Shown here piece by piece: positions 11,893-23,258 of a stretch of DNA of 64,000 nt. Within the stretch, counting starts at the first letter, position 1. Each line of letters begins with the position of its first letter. The stretch is taken from NCBI GenBank assembly GCA_030704615.1, contig CM060733.1:8928001-8992000 (forward strand), written 5' to 3'. Source of the stretch: Takakia lepidozioides. Taxonomy: Eukaryota; Streptophyta; Takakiopsida; Takakiales; Takakiaceae. Position numbers and translations under genes: made by a program. The notes below the pieces were generated by a model. That model was not told where the DNA came from and searched no databases. It worked only from the letters and a program-made list of their open reading frames with translations.

Positions 11893-13783
11893 ATGGAGGC
11901 GTTGGAGACATTCACAGATTGTGAGTACACAGCAGCAGTTCTTGCACATGGTGGGACAACCTCAATCGCAAGGTGTCGCTTTTCTGAATGTGCGATGTGA
12001 AGAAGTTTGTCCATTCTGCAAATGTCGGCTCTTAGTACCATGATTTGGTATTTTTCCTTATGTTTACAAGGTTCTTGGGAGATTCAGCTTGGTCTTAGCA
12101 GGCCCTTTTTCAATCTCTGCCTGCTCAGCTGCACCTTGGTGGTTCTCACAGACCAACCCGACATTATCCGTCTACAGATAGCAGAGATGAGGAGAAACTT
12201 TGGAGTGAACACTTTTCCGACCGCAGTCAACTGGAAACAGCAGCGGCAGCGGCACAATTGATAGAACGAGGCACTGCTGATGCAGACACCTTCTTCAAAA
12301 CATTTCACCCTGTTTTCCCCTCTTTTGCCATGGATCTGTGAAAGTGAATCTTTATGTCCTACATGTTGGAAATTCTTAGACATGAGACATTCCATCACAG
12401 ATTCCTGCATGCTAGATTTTGCATGCATCTAACCATTTCGAATGTGCATACTGTATGGCGATTTGCTTATCTGTAGCTGCAAGTTATTTGTTCTCTTGTA
12501 AGCATAATTGCTACCCAGGATATGACCTACTTGAAAGAAGTCGTCTGTTTTGGATGCATAGCCTCGCTCAATTTCCCCGATTCTGGAAAGACACATGCTT
12601 AAACAGTCAGTATCGGGGTCTGCACAGGGAAAGTGCGTAGCTCCTCAACAGGGTGTTTACCTGGTTTCCTTGTGGTAACTCCTATGCAATCCTGTCCAGT
12701 GTGGCAATGATGGTTGAGATCTATAATACTGATTTTGGCTTCACATGTCTAAAAATGAAACAGTGAAATTTGAGTTCTACTTGCCTTGAACTTTTGATGG
12801 TAAGTTTTAGATAGTTGCTAACAATTGTATCATTGCAGGGTGGTATGATGTGGTCCTTATGCCACTTGACTCCAAGAGACAGCTTCACTTTAAGGAAGGC
12901 GAATGTTCTCTCGACACCCAAGCCTGGATCTGGTAAATATTCCAATTGCTACCTATGGCTGCTTGCTTGACAATTGAAGTCATCTAGTATGAGCCATTGC
13001 CACATGTGTGTGCACTTACATTATTACTAAGACTTGGATGGTATGCTGCACTAGTGGGCTTCAATTCCCATGATTTTAGTAAACTCTCATCTGCTCAATT
13101 CTAGTTAGCATCCAGCTGTCACACCTTTAGAGACCTTAACATATACTTGTTGTTTATTCTTGCAACTTATTTTACATATGAGTGCTGCATCTGTCTACCT
13201 TTCACAACAACCGTGGTGATTCTTCCTGCTTTAAGTGCATTGCAAGCCACCTCCAAGCATTTCAAAGTGAATTGCCCTAATTATTCAATTTTCCTGAAGT
13301 ACAGGTAGCAGAAGGAAGGGTTGTGTTAAGAGTGGCAAGGTGGAGAGTACAGAGGAAGGGACAATAGTAGGCTGCATCGCAGGTTTAGTACGCCACTTTC
13401 TACCTGTGGATGTGCTTGATTTGCCAGGAGCCGTTTTCCAGATTACCTATGATTACCTACAAGCAACCTGCATGGGTAGATGGTCAAGTGGAAGCCGCAG
13501 CAGCAACGGCACAATTGATAAAATCAAGCATTGCTAATGAAGGCACCTTCTTCAACACATTTCACCTTGTTTTTCCCTCTTATCATAATCGGCCCTAAAT
13601 ATCCATATTGAATTCTGCAAGTTAGCTGGTTGAGTGAATCTTTGATAGTTTGGAGTGACTTTGACATGATACTCCCAACTGACAACAGGAAAGTATCCTA
13701 AAAGAGGTAACAAAAATGAGGAGAAGCTTTGGAATGAATACTTTTCTGACCCCAGTCAATGGTGGGACAACCGAGGCAAAAAG
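11893..13783 (+). pseudogene. Relic of an OSB-like organellar ssDNA-binding protein gene, with duplicated exon pieces
   Basis: A good exon at 13689-13783 (acceptor caacag, donor gtgaat) encodes KNEEKLWNEYFSDPSQWWDN, then RGKK. This matches the PDF motif of plant OSB proteins (family pattern: L-W-x2-F-F-x-(N/D)-P-x2-W-W-D-N-R), which bind single-stranded DNA in organelles. A broken copy at 12183-12260 reads EEKLWSEHFSDRSQ and then loses the WWDNR end. Both copies have an alanine-rich AAAA(T)AQLI block nearby (about 12235-12270 and 13485-13520). An exon-like stretch at 12838-12930 encodes GWYDVVLMPLDSKRQL; I do not recognise its family. No continuous reading frame joins these pieces, so I call it a pseudogene or rearranged relic. 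The OSB assignment rests on one motif. Confidence 0.5.
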
Positions 13784-13839
13784 GTGAATGCCTGTCAGAT
13801 TACCTATCATTCTCAACACTATGGCTGAATGAGATGTGG

Positions 13840-14700
13840 TGTCATGGATTGTGATGTTTGCAGGGTATGCACAGCAGGGGTGCGAGATGGAGGCTTTGGA
13901 GACCTATGAGCAAATGATGGGGGAAGGGGTGAAACCGCCTACATAATGTTTGTGTGTGTTTGCAGTGCGTGTGCAAGCCTGGCAGCCTGGAAAAGTGCAA
14001 AGGGGTCCATGGTTGCATCGTCAAATCTGGAATTGTACCCGGTGTCATGCTGAACACTGCCCTCGTGGACATGTATGTCAAATGTGGGTGCATTAAGGAT
14101 GCCAAGGGAGTGTTTGACAGTATGGCTGAACGAGGTGTTGTGGAGTGCGATGATTGCATGATATGCACAGCAACGGTGCGGGATGGAGGCTTTGCAGACC
14201 TATAAGCAAATGATGTGCGAAGGGGTGAAGCCCAACCACATCACATTTGTTTGTGTTTGCAGTGTGCGTGCAAGCCTGGCAGCTCTGGAAAAGGGGAAAG
14301 AGGTCCATGGCGACATCTTCAAAGCTGGAATTGTACCAGATGTCATCCTGAACACTGCCCTGCCAAATGTGAGTGCATTAAGGAGGCGAAGGGAGTTTTC
14401 AAGACTATGGCTGAACGAGATGTGGTGTCATGGAACTCAATGCACAGCAGGGTATGCACAGCAGGGGCGCGGGATGGAGGCCTTGGAATGATGTGTGAAG
14501 GGGTGAAGCCCAACCACATCACGTTTGTGTGCGTTTGCACTGCGTGTGCAAGTCTGTCTGCCCTGGAAAAGGGCAAAGAGGTGCATGATTGCATCGCCAA
14601 AGCTGGAATTGTACCAGATGTGATTCTGAACAATACCCTCGTAGACATGTATGCCTTTGGTCGAACTTGGGCACATGAAAGTACAGTGAAAAAGTTCACT
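13840..14700 (+). pseudogene. PPR (PLS-type) pseudogene fragment
   Basis: Three consecutive PPR triplet-like units can be read across several frames. They contain phrases such as GYAQQGCEMEALETYEQMM, ACASLAALEKGKEVH, KAGIVPDVILNTALVDMY and VVSWNSM. Frameshifts and stops break every unit and no E or DYW domain follows. The unit style is like the PPR-DYW gene at 32.8-35.6 kb. It begins about 60 bp after the OSB-like exon at 13689-13783, in the same orientation. Intact PPR proteins of this class bind organellar RNA, but this copy cannot encode one. Confidence 0.75.
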
Positions 14701-14759
14701 GACTCCATTTCTCTGCTGAAGCTGGTGTGACTGACTAGAAACTCCAAAGACCAATCATG

Positions 14760-15640
14760 TTTGTATTACAGATTTGATATTCTGGGTGTCAGTACATTGA
14801 ATGAAACATCAGTTTAACCCTCGTAGGTGTCGCAAATGTTGTGAACAAGAGAGCTGGACACGGTACTTTTCTCATGTGTGGGTTTTCTTTAATGACAGGT
14901 GGAATTTGAAGACTGGTTGAAGCAAGGAGATATAAAGAGTACGATATGCCAGGAAGTTCAAAGAGAGTGTCCTGACATCTTGGTCATGGGAAGCCATAGC
15001 CCATTGGTCATGGCTTTGGCACATTGCAACGGAATTGCATACTCTATCGACTGGAAGCCATAGTGTTTGAACGATAATCAATACAGCTTGGTGTCTATAT
15101 ATTTTTGGCAGGATATTCACAAACTAAAAAGTTCCCTAAGCATTGTTGTCAGAATTTCTACCAATTGTGGCATGATGGCATTTGAATTCTTATTAACCGT
15201 GAGAAAGAAATATATTTTTTGGATTTACTATGAATTTTTTACGATCTGTCATAGGTATGCCTATAAGAGTTTCTAGAGTGGGTTCATAAGACATAACAGG
15301 GATGGAGGATGCCTAATCTGGACTTTGGCAATGCCCATGCAAGTGAATGAAGAATCCAAATGTGACAAGAGTAGTTTGTTATTAATGAGTCAATTGGTCA
15401 TGTGTTATGAAGGGCCATTGTTGGCCCAAGACTGCTTACTTTTTGCCACTTGACAAAAAATGTTTTGATAAAATTCCCCAAAAATATGATTGGTCATAGG
15501 GCTCAAGGTTCACATAAGCATTTTGATTGGTTCAACTTTGGCAACACTCTGTCATTCTTCTTGCGCGAAACAATGAAACATGAGATGTGTATGTTACATT
15601 TTTGTTTGATCCCTGCCCGGACTGCCCGCCCGAGAACGCC
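14760..15640. other. Intergenic, no gene recognised
   Basis: No motif or exon structure was seen. The CTGCCCGGACTGCCCGCCCG phrase begins at about 15618. Confidence 0.4.
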
Positions 15641-15680
15641 CAAAGCACCAAATTTTCCAAGAGCGTGCCGGGTCTGCCCG

Positions 15681-16288
15681 GTTCTTGAAGTTGTTGCAGT
15701 TCTTAAACTGCAGGAGCTCTGCGTTTTCCGCCATCGTTCACCTTGCAAGCTGCAAGCTCTCAGCGAGAACCGTGGTTTTCCCTCATTTTGTCATTGATAG
15801 AACGAACGTTGATAATCTTTGTGAGGCTTAATTAGGCGGCTTCCCAATCACTAACGACGTTTCTTCTTCGATTTGACTCTCCTGCATTTCTGATCCTCCT
15901 AGTGGGAAACCTCTTAAGCTCCATAGATCATAAACAACATTTCAAACATTTTTGTGTATCAATAGCCTTCTTATCTGCTGCAATGGCTGTTTGAGTGCAG
16001 CAAGTTCTTGAAGTTGTTGCAGTTCTTGAACAACAGGAGCTCTGCGTTTCCCGCCATCATTCACCTTGCAAGCTGAGAGCTCTCAGCGAAGATCGTGGTT
16101 TTCCCTCATTTTGTCATTGGTAGTACGAACATTGATAATCCTTGTGAGGCTTAACTAGGCAGCTTCTCAATCCCTGACGACGTTGCTTCTTCGATCTGAC
16201 TCTCCTGGTAAGAGTAAGGATTTCTAATCCTCCTAGTGGAAAACTTCTTAAGCTCCATAGATCATAAACAACATTTCAAACATTTAGG
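15681..16288 (+). repeat. Direct duplication of about 280 bp
   Basis: The segments 15681-15951 and 16003-16288 are similar over their whole length. Shared landmarks are TTCTTGAAGTTGTTGCAGTT, GGAGCTCTGCG, TTTTCCCTCATTTTGTCATT and AAGCTCCATAGATCATAAAC. The second copy has a small insertion near 16207. The unit has no recognisable coding content. Confidence 0.8.
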
Positions 16289-16486
16289 TCTGAGTTCAAC
16301 AAACAGTTATGTGACTGTTTGCTTGTAATAGGAAAGAGAATGGGCAGAACCAACACCAAAAGAAATGTGCAAATTCTTCTTGTTTGAATATGATTGAGGG
16401 ATCTTGTGTGTATGTTGTTTTATGTTAACAAACATGGAACCACCTTGTTTACATTCTACCTTGTGGCAGCCCAACCATTTTTACAC

Positions 16487-17092
16487 CAAGCATTGTACAC
16501 CATCAATTTGCATCGACTCTTGGAAGTGGAACAAGTGGATCAACAATAGGTACACTAAAATCCAGCTTATCCTGGTACATAAAAATTCAGCTTTTGATGA
16601 TTTGAGTGTGGGCCTTGAACTAGCTAGTCCGAAGTTCGCAGCACTTACAATTTTACTTATACTGTCACCAGTAATTCACCAGTCAATGTTGAGATTGTGG
16701 TGGTGTAGTCCGGGCTCACATCTGTTTGTGATGTGGCCAGTGGCCGCTGCCTGAGACAGGCAGACATCCCTGGTACCCACAAAGAAACTATATCAAACCT
16801 GTCTTGTCTGTCATGACACTTTAGAGGTAGTAGAAAACAAATGCAGTTGTCTCATATGGCATGATCAAGAAAAAATAAATAAACAAACAGGTTGTTAGAC
16901 ACAAATGTATATCGAACAAGGAAATCACACCAATCAGATGATGATTTGACATGTGTGTGTAGGCAAGTAAATCATAGAAGGAAGCATTCCAAAAGTATCT
17001 GCAGGCAAGCATTGTACACCATCAATTTGCATCGGCTCTTGGAGTGAAACAAGTCAATCAACAATAGGTACACAAAAATCCAGCTTATCCTG
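16487..17092 (+). repeat. Diverged direct repeat flanking the gypsy insertion
   Basis: About 86 bp at 16487-16572 (starting GCATTGTACACCATCAATTT) recurs at 17007-17092. The second copy stops at CAGCTTATCCTG, where the gypsy LTR starts. The first copy continues past that point, so the second copy was cut by the retrotransposon. The 430 bp between the copies hold no recognised gene. Confidence 0.75.
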
Positions 17093-17820
17093 TGTCGCGG
17101 CCCTTTGCCTTGAGGGCAGAGGGTCGGGACACAAGAGGGGTTGCCCCTGTGGTGGGGGCAGTGGCAGCGATAGGTATGGGGGGCTGAAGCACCCTTGAGT
17201 GCCCAAGGCACTCAAGGAGGCGGAAGAGCTCACTAGGTGGAGCCCCGCACACCGGGTTGCGGTGGGGGTGGCTCCACAAGGGGTGGTGGTAGCTTAGCGG
17301 GACTTAGTGGGGGTGACATAGGACTCACCCTGGGGCGGAGACCTCGTGGTGGGAGTCGTGGGGAGTCTTCGGACTCATCACGGTCCATAGGGGCCGTGGT
17401 GGGTGGGCCAAGACTCACCGCGACTCATCACCGGGAGTCGAGGGTGTTCGTGGTGGTTCGCCATAAAATGGCATGGTTGTTTGTGAAACCCCCGTGGATA
17501 GCTACACAAGTATATATAGGGAGTAGTAACCCCGAGAACGATGCAAGCCCGTTGGTGACCAAAAACTAATGAGAAAGCGAGCGAGCCAGAAAGCGACCAA
17601 AGAGTGGGGAACTATTCCGGACTGCCAACTACCAAAGGGAATTCCGCTGGTTCCAAATCGTTGGAGGGTTCTTTGGGAGATCAAAGGGGGACCGTTATGT
17701 CCCGGTGAGCAGCCGAAACTCCAAGTTGGCCCGGCGGCCAGGTTGGGAGTTAGGCGCGCGCATCAAGCGAGTAACTATGACTTAAGGGGGGGGGAGCTTA
17801 CCGAAGTGAGGTGCGCGACA
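17093..17820 (+). repeat. 5' LTR of the outer gypsy element
   Basis: It starts TGTCGCGGCC and ends GTGCGCGACA, a 7-bp terminal inverted repeat. A TATATATA box at 17511-17518 is a plausible U3 promoter. The reverse complement matches the two LTRs of the nested element with scattered substitutions. Confidence 0.93.
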
Positions 17821-17822
17821 CT

Positions 17823-17834
17823 TGGTATCAGAGC
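17823..17834 (+). other. Primer binding site for initiator tRNA-Met
   Basis: TGGTATCAGAGC lies 2 bp after the LTR end. It is complementary to the 3' end of plant initiator tRNA-Met, the usual primer of plant LTR retrotransposons. Confidence 0.93.
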
Positions 17835-17875
17835 TTAGAGTTCAGTACGCGATTGTCCTCGGGATTGGCCTCATC

Positions 17876-18437
17876 ATGGGGTCGGGCAAGCCAAAGCGAA
17901 AGCGGAACGGCCCAAAAGATGATGATCCTGGTGAGCCCGATGGGGGCGACGTGTCACCGAGGCGGCTGTTTGAGGAAGCGATGCATGTTTCCGAAAACGA
18001 GGCCGCTCAAGAGCGGGAGGAATTTGAGGAGTCGGAGCCTGAGGAATCCCTGAGAGCTCCGACCGACCAACATATGTCTCCCATGCCGGCAGCCTTTTGG
18101 GAAGGGTTGTTGGCGCAATTTGGCGGGACGTTGAAAGACGTGTTGAAGGCGGCTAATGCCACTTCCACTAAGGCAAAGTTTAAGGTGAAGCCGAAGGAAC
18201 CCGACACCTTCGACGGCGTCCAAAATCGGAAGGCACTCAATACCTGGCTCTTGGAGCTAGAGCAGTACTTCCGGGCGGCCAAGTTGAGTGACGAGGATCG
18301 GGTGGAAGTGGCTCCCACCTATTTGAGGGCTATGCTCAACAATGGTGGCAGAAACGCCTTCACGACCGAGGTCCAAGCCCGGAAACCTTGAACTGGAGTG
18401 GGTTCAAGGAATTGATGAAGAGGCAGTTTGTGCCCCT
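17876..18437 (+). pseudogene. gag, 5' part, of the outer gypsy element
   Basis: The frame starts MGSGKPKRKRNG, has an acidic region, and runs into a retrotransposon gag domain (ALNTWLLELEQYFRAAKLSD, then VEVAPTYLRA). A frameshift near 18335 gives NNGGRNAF where the sister copy has YAQQWWQKR. The reading is then cut at 18437 by the nested element and resumes at 23969 with SWLARDK. Confidence 0.88.
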
Positions 18438-18442
18438 CAACG

Positions 18443-19169
18443 TGTCGCGCACCTCCCTTCGGTAAGCTCCCCTTCACGTCATAGTTACTCGCTTTGATGC
18501 GCGCGCCTGACTCCCAACCTGGCCGCTGGGCCAACTTGGAGCTTCGGCTGCTCACCGGGACATAACGGTCCCCCTTCGCTTCTCCCGAAGAACCCTCCAC
18601 CGATTTGGAACCAGCGGGAATTCCCTTTGGTAGTTGGCCGTCCGGAACAGCTCCCCACTCTTTGGTCGCTTTCCGGCTCGGTCGCTTACTCACTAGTTTT
18701 TGGTCACCAACGGGCTTGCACCGTCCTCGGGGTTACTACTCCCTATATATACTTCTATAGATGTCCGCAGGGGTTTCACAACCAGCCATGCCATATTATG
18801 GCGAACCACCACGAAGACCCTCGATTCCCGGTGGTGAGTCGCGGTGAGTGTTGGCCCACTCACCGCGGCCCCAATGGACCGTGATGAGTCCCAAGACTCC
18901 CACGACTCCCACCTCGAGGTCTCCACCCCATGGTGAGTCCTATGCCACCCCGACTAAGTCCCGCTAAGCTACCACCACCCCTTGTGGAGCCACCCCCACC
19001 GCAACCCGGTGTGCGGGGCTCCACCTAGTGAGCGCCTCCGCCTCCTTGAGTGCCTTGGGCACTCAAGGGTGCTTCAGCCCCCGTACCTATCGCTGCTACT
19101 GCCTCCACCACAGGGGCAGCCCCTCTTGTGTCCCGACCCCCCCTGCCCTCAAGGCAAAGGGCCGCGACA
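18443..19169 (-). repeat. 3' LTR of the nested gypsy element (727 bp)
   Basis: On the plus strand it begins TGTCGCGCAC and ends GGGCCGCGACA. A TATATATA stretch lies near 18750. It contains 18 bp (around CGGGACATAACGG) that the other LTR lacks. Confidence 0.94.
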
Positions 19170-19199
19170 CACACCCCTACCAACATGGAGTCGATGTCC

Positions 19200-20233
19200 T
19201 CATCGACTTGTCCATTTTGTAGAATCGAACATCCAAGTTGTGGCGTCCCACATCAAGGAGTTTGTTTCCGTACCATGGCGTCCCATGGCCGTTGCGGAGT
19301 GTTCTGTGTTATTATAACAGAACTCTGCCGCGTCTAAGTGTTCCATCCAGTCTGATTGGTCTGCCGACACGTAATTCCGCAAGAATTGCTTCACTACGGA
19401 ATTCACTCTTTCCGTTTGGCCGTCCGTCGTAGGTCGAAAGGCGGTGCTCATCTTCAGCCTCGTCCTCATCTTCTTCCAAAGTGTCCTCCAAAATTTACTT
19501 GTAAACTTTGGATCGCGATCCGAGACAATATCCTTCGGGACTCCATGATGCTTTAAGACGTGGGCGAGGTAAAGTCGCCCTGTCTCCTGCGCCGTTGCCG
19601 TCTCCTTGGTGGGGATGAAATGACCCATTTTACTGAACCTATCCACCACCACCATGATTGCATCGAATCCTTTTGACAGCGGCATAGCAGTCATGAAATC
19701 CATCGAGACGCTTTCCCCAAGTCCCCTCTGGAATCGGCAAGGGTTGTAATAGCCCCCGCTTGCTTTTTGTACTCGCTCCGGTTTTGTTGGCATGTGGTGC
19801 ATGTCTTGACATACTCCTCCACCTCCTCCCTCAGTTTGGGCCAGAAATACTCTTTCTTTAGGAGTGCCGCAGTGCGCTTGGCTCCGCCGTGGCCCGCAAG
19901 CGGGCTATCATGGCATTCTCTCAAGAGGCTGTCTCTGATCCCTCCCTTCGGCACGTAGAGACACTTTTGCTTATACCGGAGCAGTCCATTTTGCAAGTGG
20001 AACTGCGATTTAACCCCCATCCTCAAGTCCTGCATCACGGACTTTGCCAGCTCATCCTTCTGGTAAGCCTTCCGGATCTTCCTTTGGAGCGCCGTCTCGC
20101 CCTTGTACACCAACAAGAGCTGCTGCTTTCTACTTAAAGCATCGGCCACCACGTTGTCTCGTCCCGGTTTGTACTGGATATCCACGTCGAACACCGCTAA
20201 AGTATCTTGCCACCTAAGTTGTTTTGGGGACAA
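19200..20233 (-). pseudogene. RNase H end and integrase of the nested gypsy element
   Basis: Read on the minus strand it starts with LRWQDTLAVFDVDIQYKPGR and a DALSRK RNase H end. An integrase zinc finger follows (ECHDSPLAGHGG, then CTTCQQNR). The catalytic core has SMDFMTAMPLSKG (first Asp), DRDPKF (second Asp) and TDGQTERVN (Glu). There is a frameshift near 19720-19800, and the C-terminal GPY/F region and any chromodomain are absent before the LTR. Confidence 0.88.
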
Positions 20234-20318
20234 CTTGGGCTGCGTGGCAAAATACTTTCACCGTGACATTGTCCGTGAACACCTTCACTGGGTGGGAACC
20301 AACATAGTGGCGCCAAGC

Positions 20319-21341
20319 TCAAGACAATGCACCACCGCCTTCATCTTTTTTTTGCGTCGGCCACCGTCGCTCCACTTCATTCAGTTTCTTACTTTCGTAA
20401 GCCACTGGACGTTCATCTTGCATAAGTACACAAACACCCCCAATCGCGAAGTCCGACGCATCTGTATGAATCTCAAACGGACGATCGAACTCCGGGATTT
20501 TCAAGACTGGAGCTTCCGCCATCCGCTGCTTCAATTTAGCAAAAGCTTGGCCACAAAATGTGTTCCATACCCAGACTTTGGATTTACACATAAGGTCTGA
20601 CAGCGGCCCCGCAATCTTGGCGAAATTTCTCACATACTTCCGGTAATAGGAGGCGAGTCCTAGGAAGGATCGCACTCCCGGGACCGAAGTCGGAGGCTCC
20701 CAGTCCAAGATCGCCCTCACCTTTCTGTCATCCATTTTGATCCCATCCTGTGTAATCACATGCCCCAATAACTCCACTTTTGTGACCCCGAATTCGCACT
20801 TTGAAGCTTTGGCATACAGCTTCCCTTCCTGAAATTTTTGGAACACCCTTTTCAGGTGCTCCAGGTGCTCCTCCTTTGTTTTCGAGTACACCAAGATGTC
20901 GTCGATGTACACGATCACAAAGTCATCCAACCACTCCTGGAAAAGGCTGTTCATCAGCGTGCTAAATGTCGCTGGTGCATTGGTGAGCCCAAAAGGCATC
21001 ACCAAGAACTCATATGAACCATACCTTGTCCTGCACGCGGTCTTCTCCTCATCTCCTTCCGCCACCCAAATTTGGTGATAGCCGGAGCGCAAGTCGATCC
21101 GGCTGAAATACTTCGCTCCTGCCAACCGATCGAAGAGGTCATCGATCCTTGGCAAAGGGTACCGGTTTTTTATAGTCACCTTATTCAGAGCCTTGTAATC
21201 GACACACATCCGCAGCGTCCCATCCTTCTTGTCTGCAAATAGCACCGGGGCTCCGTAAGGTGACTTACTCGGTCGGATGTACCCCTTTGACATTAGATCC
21301 TTGAGCTGAGTCTTCAGCTCGACCAACTCCCTGTGGCTCAA
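20319..21341 (-). CDS. Reverse transcriptase-RNase H part of the nested gypsy pol
   Basis: This is an open frame of about 340 codons. It has the RT landmarks [45 protein letters not shown] and the catalytic [12 protein letters not shown], then [11 protein letters not shown] and [12 protein letters not shown]. The RNase H start is [15 protein letters not shown]. The frame is lost in the RNase H domain (about 20320) by an indel, so no complete polyprotein can be made. Confidence 0.93.
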   Translation of the reverse strand: MSHRELVELKTQLKDLMSKGYIRPSKSPYGAPVLFADKKDGTLRMCVDYKALNKVTIKNRYPLPRIDDLFDRLAGAKYFSRIDLRSGYHQIWVAEGDEEKTACRTRYGSYEFLVMPFGLTNAPATFSTLMNSLFQEWLDDFVIVYIDDILVYSKTKEEHLEHLKRVFQKFQEGKLYAKASKCEFGVTKVELLGHVITQDGIKMDDRKVRAILDWEPPTSVPGVRSFLGLASYYRKYVRNFAKIAGPLSDLMCKSKVWVWNTFCGQAFAKLKQRMAEAPVLKIPEFDRPFEIHTDASDFAIGGVCVLMQDERPVAYESKKLNEVERRWPTQKKDEGGGALS

Positions 21342-21779
21342 CCGGTAGGGTGCCTTGGCAGGCGGTTTCCGATCCCGGTATCACCTCAATCTTGTGGTCA
21401 ACTCCTCTTCGCGGTGGCAGCCGCTTGGTAAATCCTCCGGCATCACATCCTGGTATTTCTCCAAGATCCCCTTGATCCAATCTGGGCTCGGTTCCCCATC
21501 GCCTTCTCCCTTCACTTCTCTAATGTAAAGCAAAAACTGGGGCTCGTGTGCCTCTTCCACGGCCCACTCCCTTGCTGACAGAAGGTTTATTTGCCCTCCC
21601 ACGGATTTGGGCGTTTTTCCGACACTCTTAAGACCTCGCCACCATTCCCACATGGCAGCGTGACCACTCTCTTGCGGCCATCTATGACCGCTCCGGATTG
21701 CTCAAAAGGTCATCCCCAAAATGAGATCCACTCCATCGATCTCGCAGATGGTGAAGTTCTCACGTCCCTCCCAACTCCC

Positions 21780-22300
21780 TAATTGAAGAGGAACATCAAA
21801 TGCCAACCTTGTCGCCAACTGTGGTTCTCCTTTGGCAGAACGCACCTCAATAGAGGCCCCACATCACTTGTCGGGAGTCCCAACTTTCGCGCCGTCGCCG
21901 GCGTCATGAAGGAGTGCGACGCTCCTGTGTCCACCAACAACGACACGTTAGTTCCGGATATTATCCCATCCACGAACAATAACTGACTCCCTTTACGCAG
22001 GGCGCCAGTTTCCTGATACAACTCACAAGAATAGTTGCCTACCTTGCAAGTCATGGCGACCACCGCTTCCACCAAGCGACTGATGGTATCTTCCGACAGC
22101 TCCGTGGTTGCCCGAGTCATGTTCAATTGACGAGGTTTTGTGCACTTCTTGGCCATGTGCCCCGGGCTCCCCGCAATTGAAACACACTCCATCAAAGGTC
22201 GCCTTCTGTCCGCCATAAGCCGCTCCACCCGCTTTTTCCTTTCGAAGCACCGGGTGCCGCCTTGACGTGTGAAGGCCCTCCTTTTGATTTCCACGTGCCA
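21780..22300 (-). pseudogene. CCHC knuckle and aspartic protease of the nested gypsy element
   Basis: A knuckle (CFNCGEPG, HMAKKCTK) is split by a 1-bp insertion near 22160. The protease has LFVDGIISGTNVSLLVDTGA (catalytic DTGA), then SHSFMTPATARKLGLP. RT lies in a different frame further along. Confidence 0.85.
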
Positions 22301-22373
22301 TTGTCGCCACGTGGCCTATCCCACTTCTTTTCCGGTCGGAAGGAGTCACCTTCCCGCCGGGTCTTCTTGTGGT

Positions 22374-23203
22374 TCAGCTCCGTACGGCCTTGTCTCTCAC
22401 CCCTAGGGACATCCGAGAAACATTCAGCCTCTCAATTGCCTCGTTCAAAGTCTTGGGTGGCTTCTCCTCCAACTTCCGCCTGGCCCATGGGGCCAGTCCC
22501 GCCACAAAGTTGAAGACCATTTCTGGTTCTGCCATGTCCGCGACTTCGAGCAACAGCATTGAAAGCCTGGACATAACCCCGAATGTCATCTGTTTGCTTC
22601 AAATTCCTCATCTTGTCCCGGGCAAGCCAGGACGCGTTGAGGGGCACAAACTGTCTCTTCATCAATTCCTTGAACCTACTCCAGTTCAAGGTTTCCGGGC
22701 TTGGACCTCGGTCGTGAAGGCGTTTCTGCCACCATTGTTGAGCATAGCCCCTCAAATAGGTGGGAGCCACTTCCACCCGATCCTCGTCACTCAACTTGGC
22801 CGCCCGGAAGTACTGCTCTAGCTCCAGGAGCCAGGTGTTGAGTGCCTTCCGATTTCGGACGCCCTCGAAGGTGCCGGGTTCCTTAGGCTTCACCTTAAAC
22901 TTTTGCCTTAGTGGAAGTGGCATTAGCCGCCTTCAACACGTCTTTCAACGTCCCGCCAAACTGCGCCAACAACCCTTCCCAAAAGGCTGCCGGCATGGGA
23001 GGCATCTCTTGGTTTGTCGGAATTCTCAAGGATTCCTCGGGCTCCGACTCCTCGGATTCCTCCCGCTCCTGAGCGGCCTCGTTTTTGGAAACATGCATCG
23101 CTTCCTCAAACGGCCGCCTCAGTGACACGTCGCCCCCATCGGGCTCACCAGGATCATCGTCTTTTGGGCCGTTCCGCTTTCGCTTCGGCTTGCCCGACCC
23201 CAT
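22374..23203 (-). pseudogene. gag of the nested gypsy element, frameshifted
   Basis: The frame starts at 23203 with MGSGKPKRKRNG. A 1-bp insertion near 22905 (GGCAAAAGTTT against GGCAAAGTTT in the outer element) moves it to a second frame with ALNTWLLELEQYF, YAQQWWQKRL and FVPLNASWLARDK. A further indel lies near 22550. It would encode the capsid-like gag protein. Confidence 0.88.
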
Positions 23204-23244
23204 AATGAGGCCAATCCCAAGGACGATCGCGTACTGAACTCTAA

Positions 23245-23256
23245 GCTCTGATACCA
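23245..23256 (-). other. Primer binding site of the nested gypsy element
   Basis: The plus strand reads GCTCTGATACCA, so the minus strand is TGGTATCAGAGC, 2 bp from the LTR end. It is the same primer as in the outer element. Confidence 0.92.
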
Positions 23257-23258
23257 AG

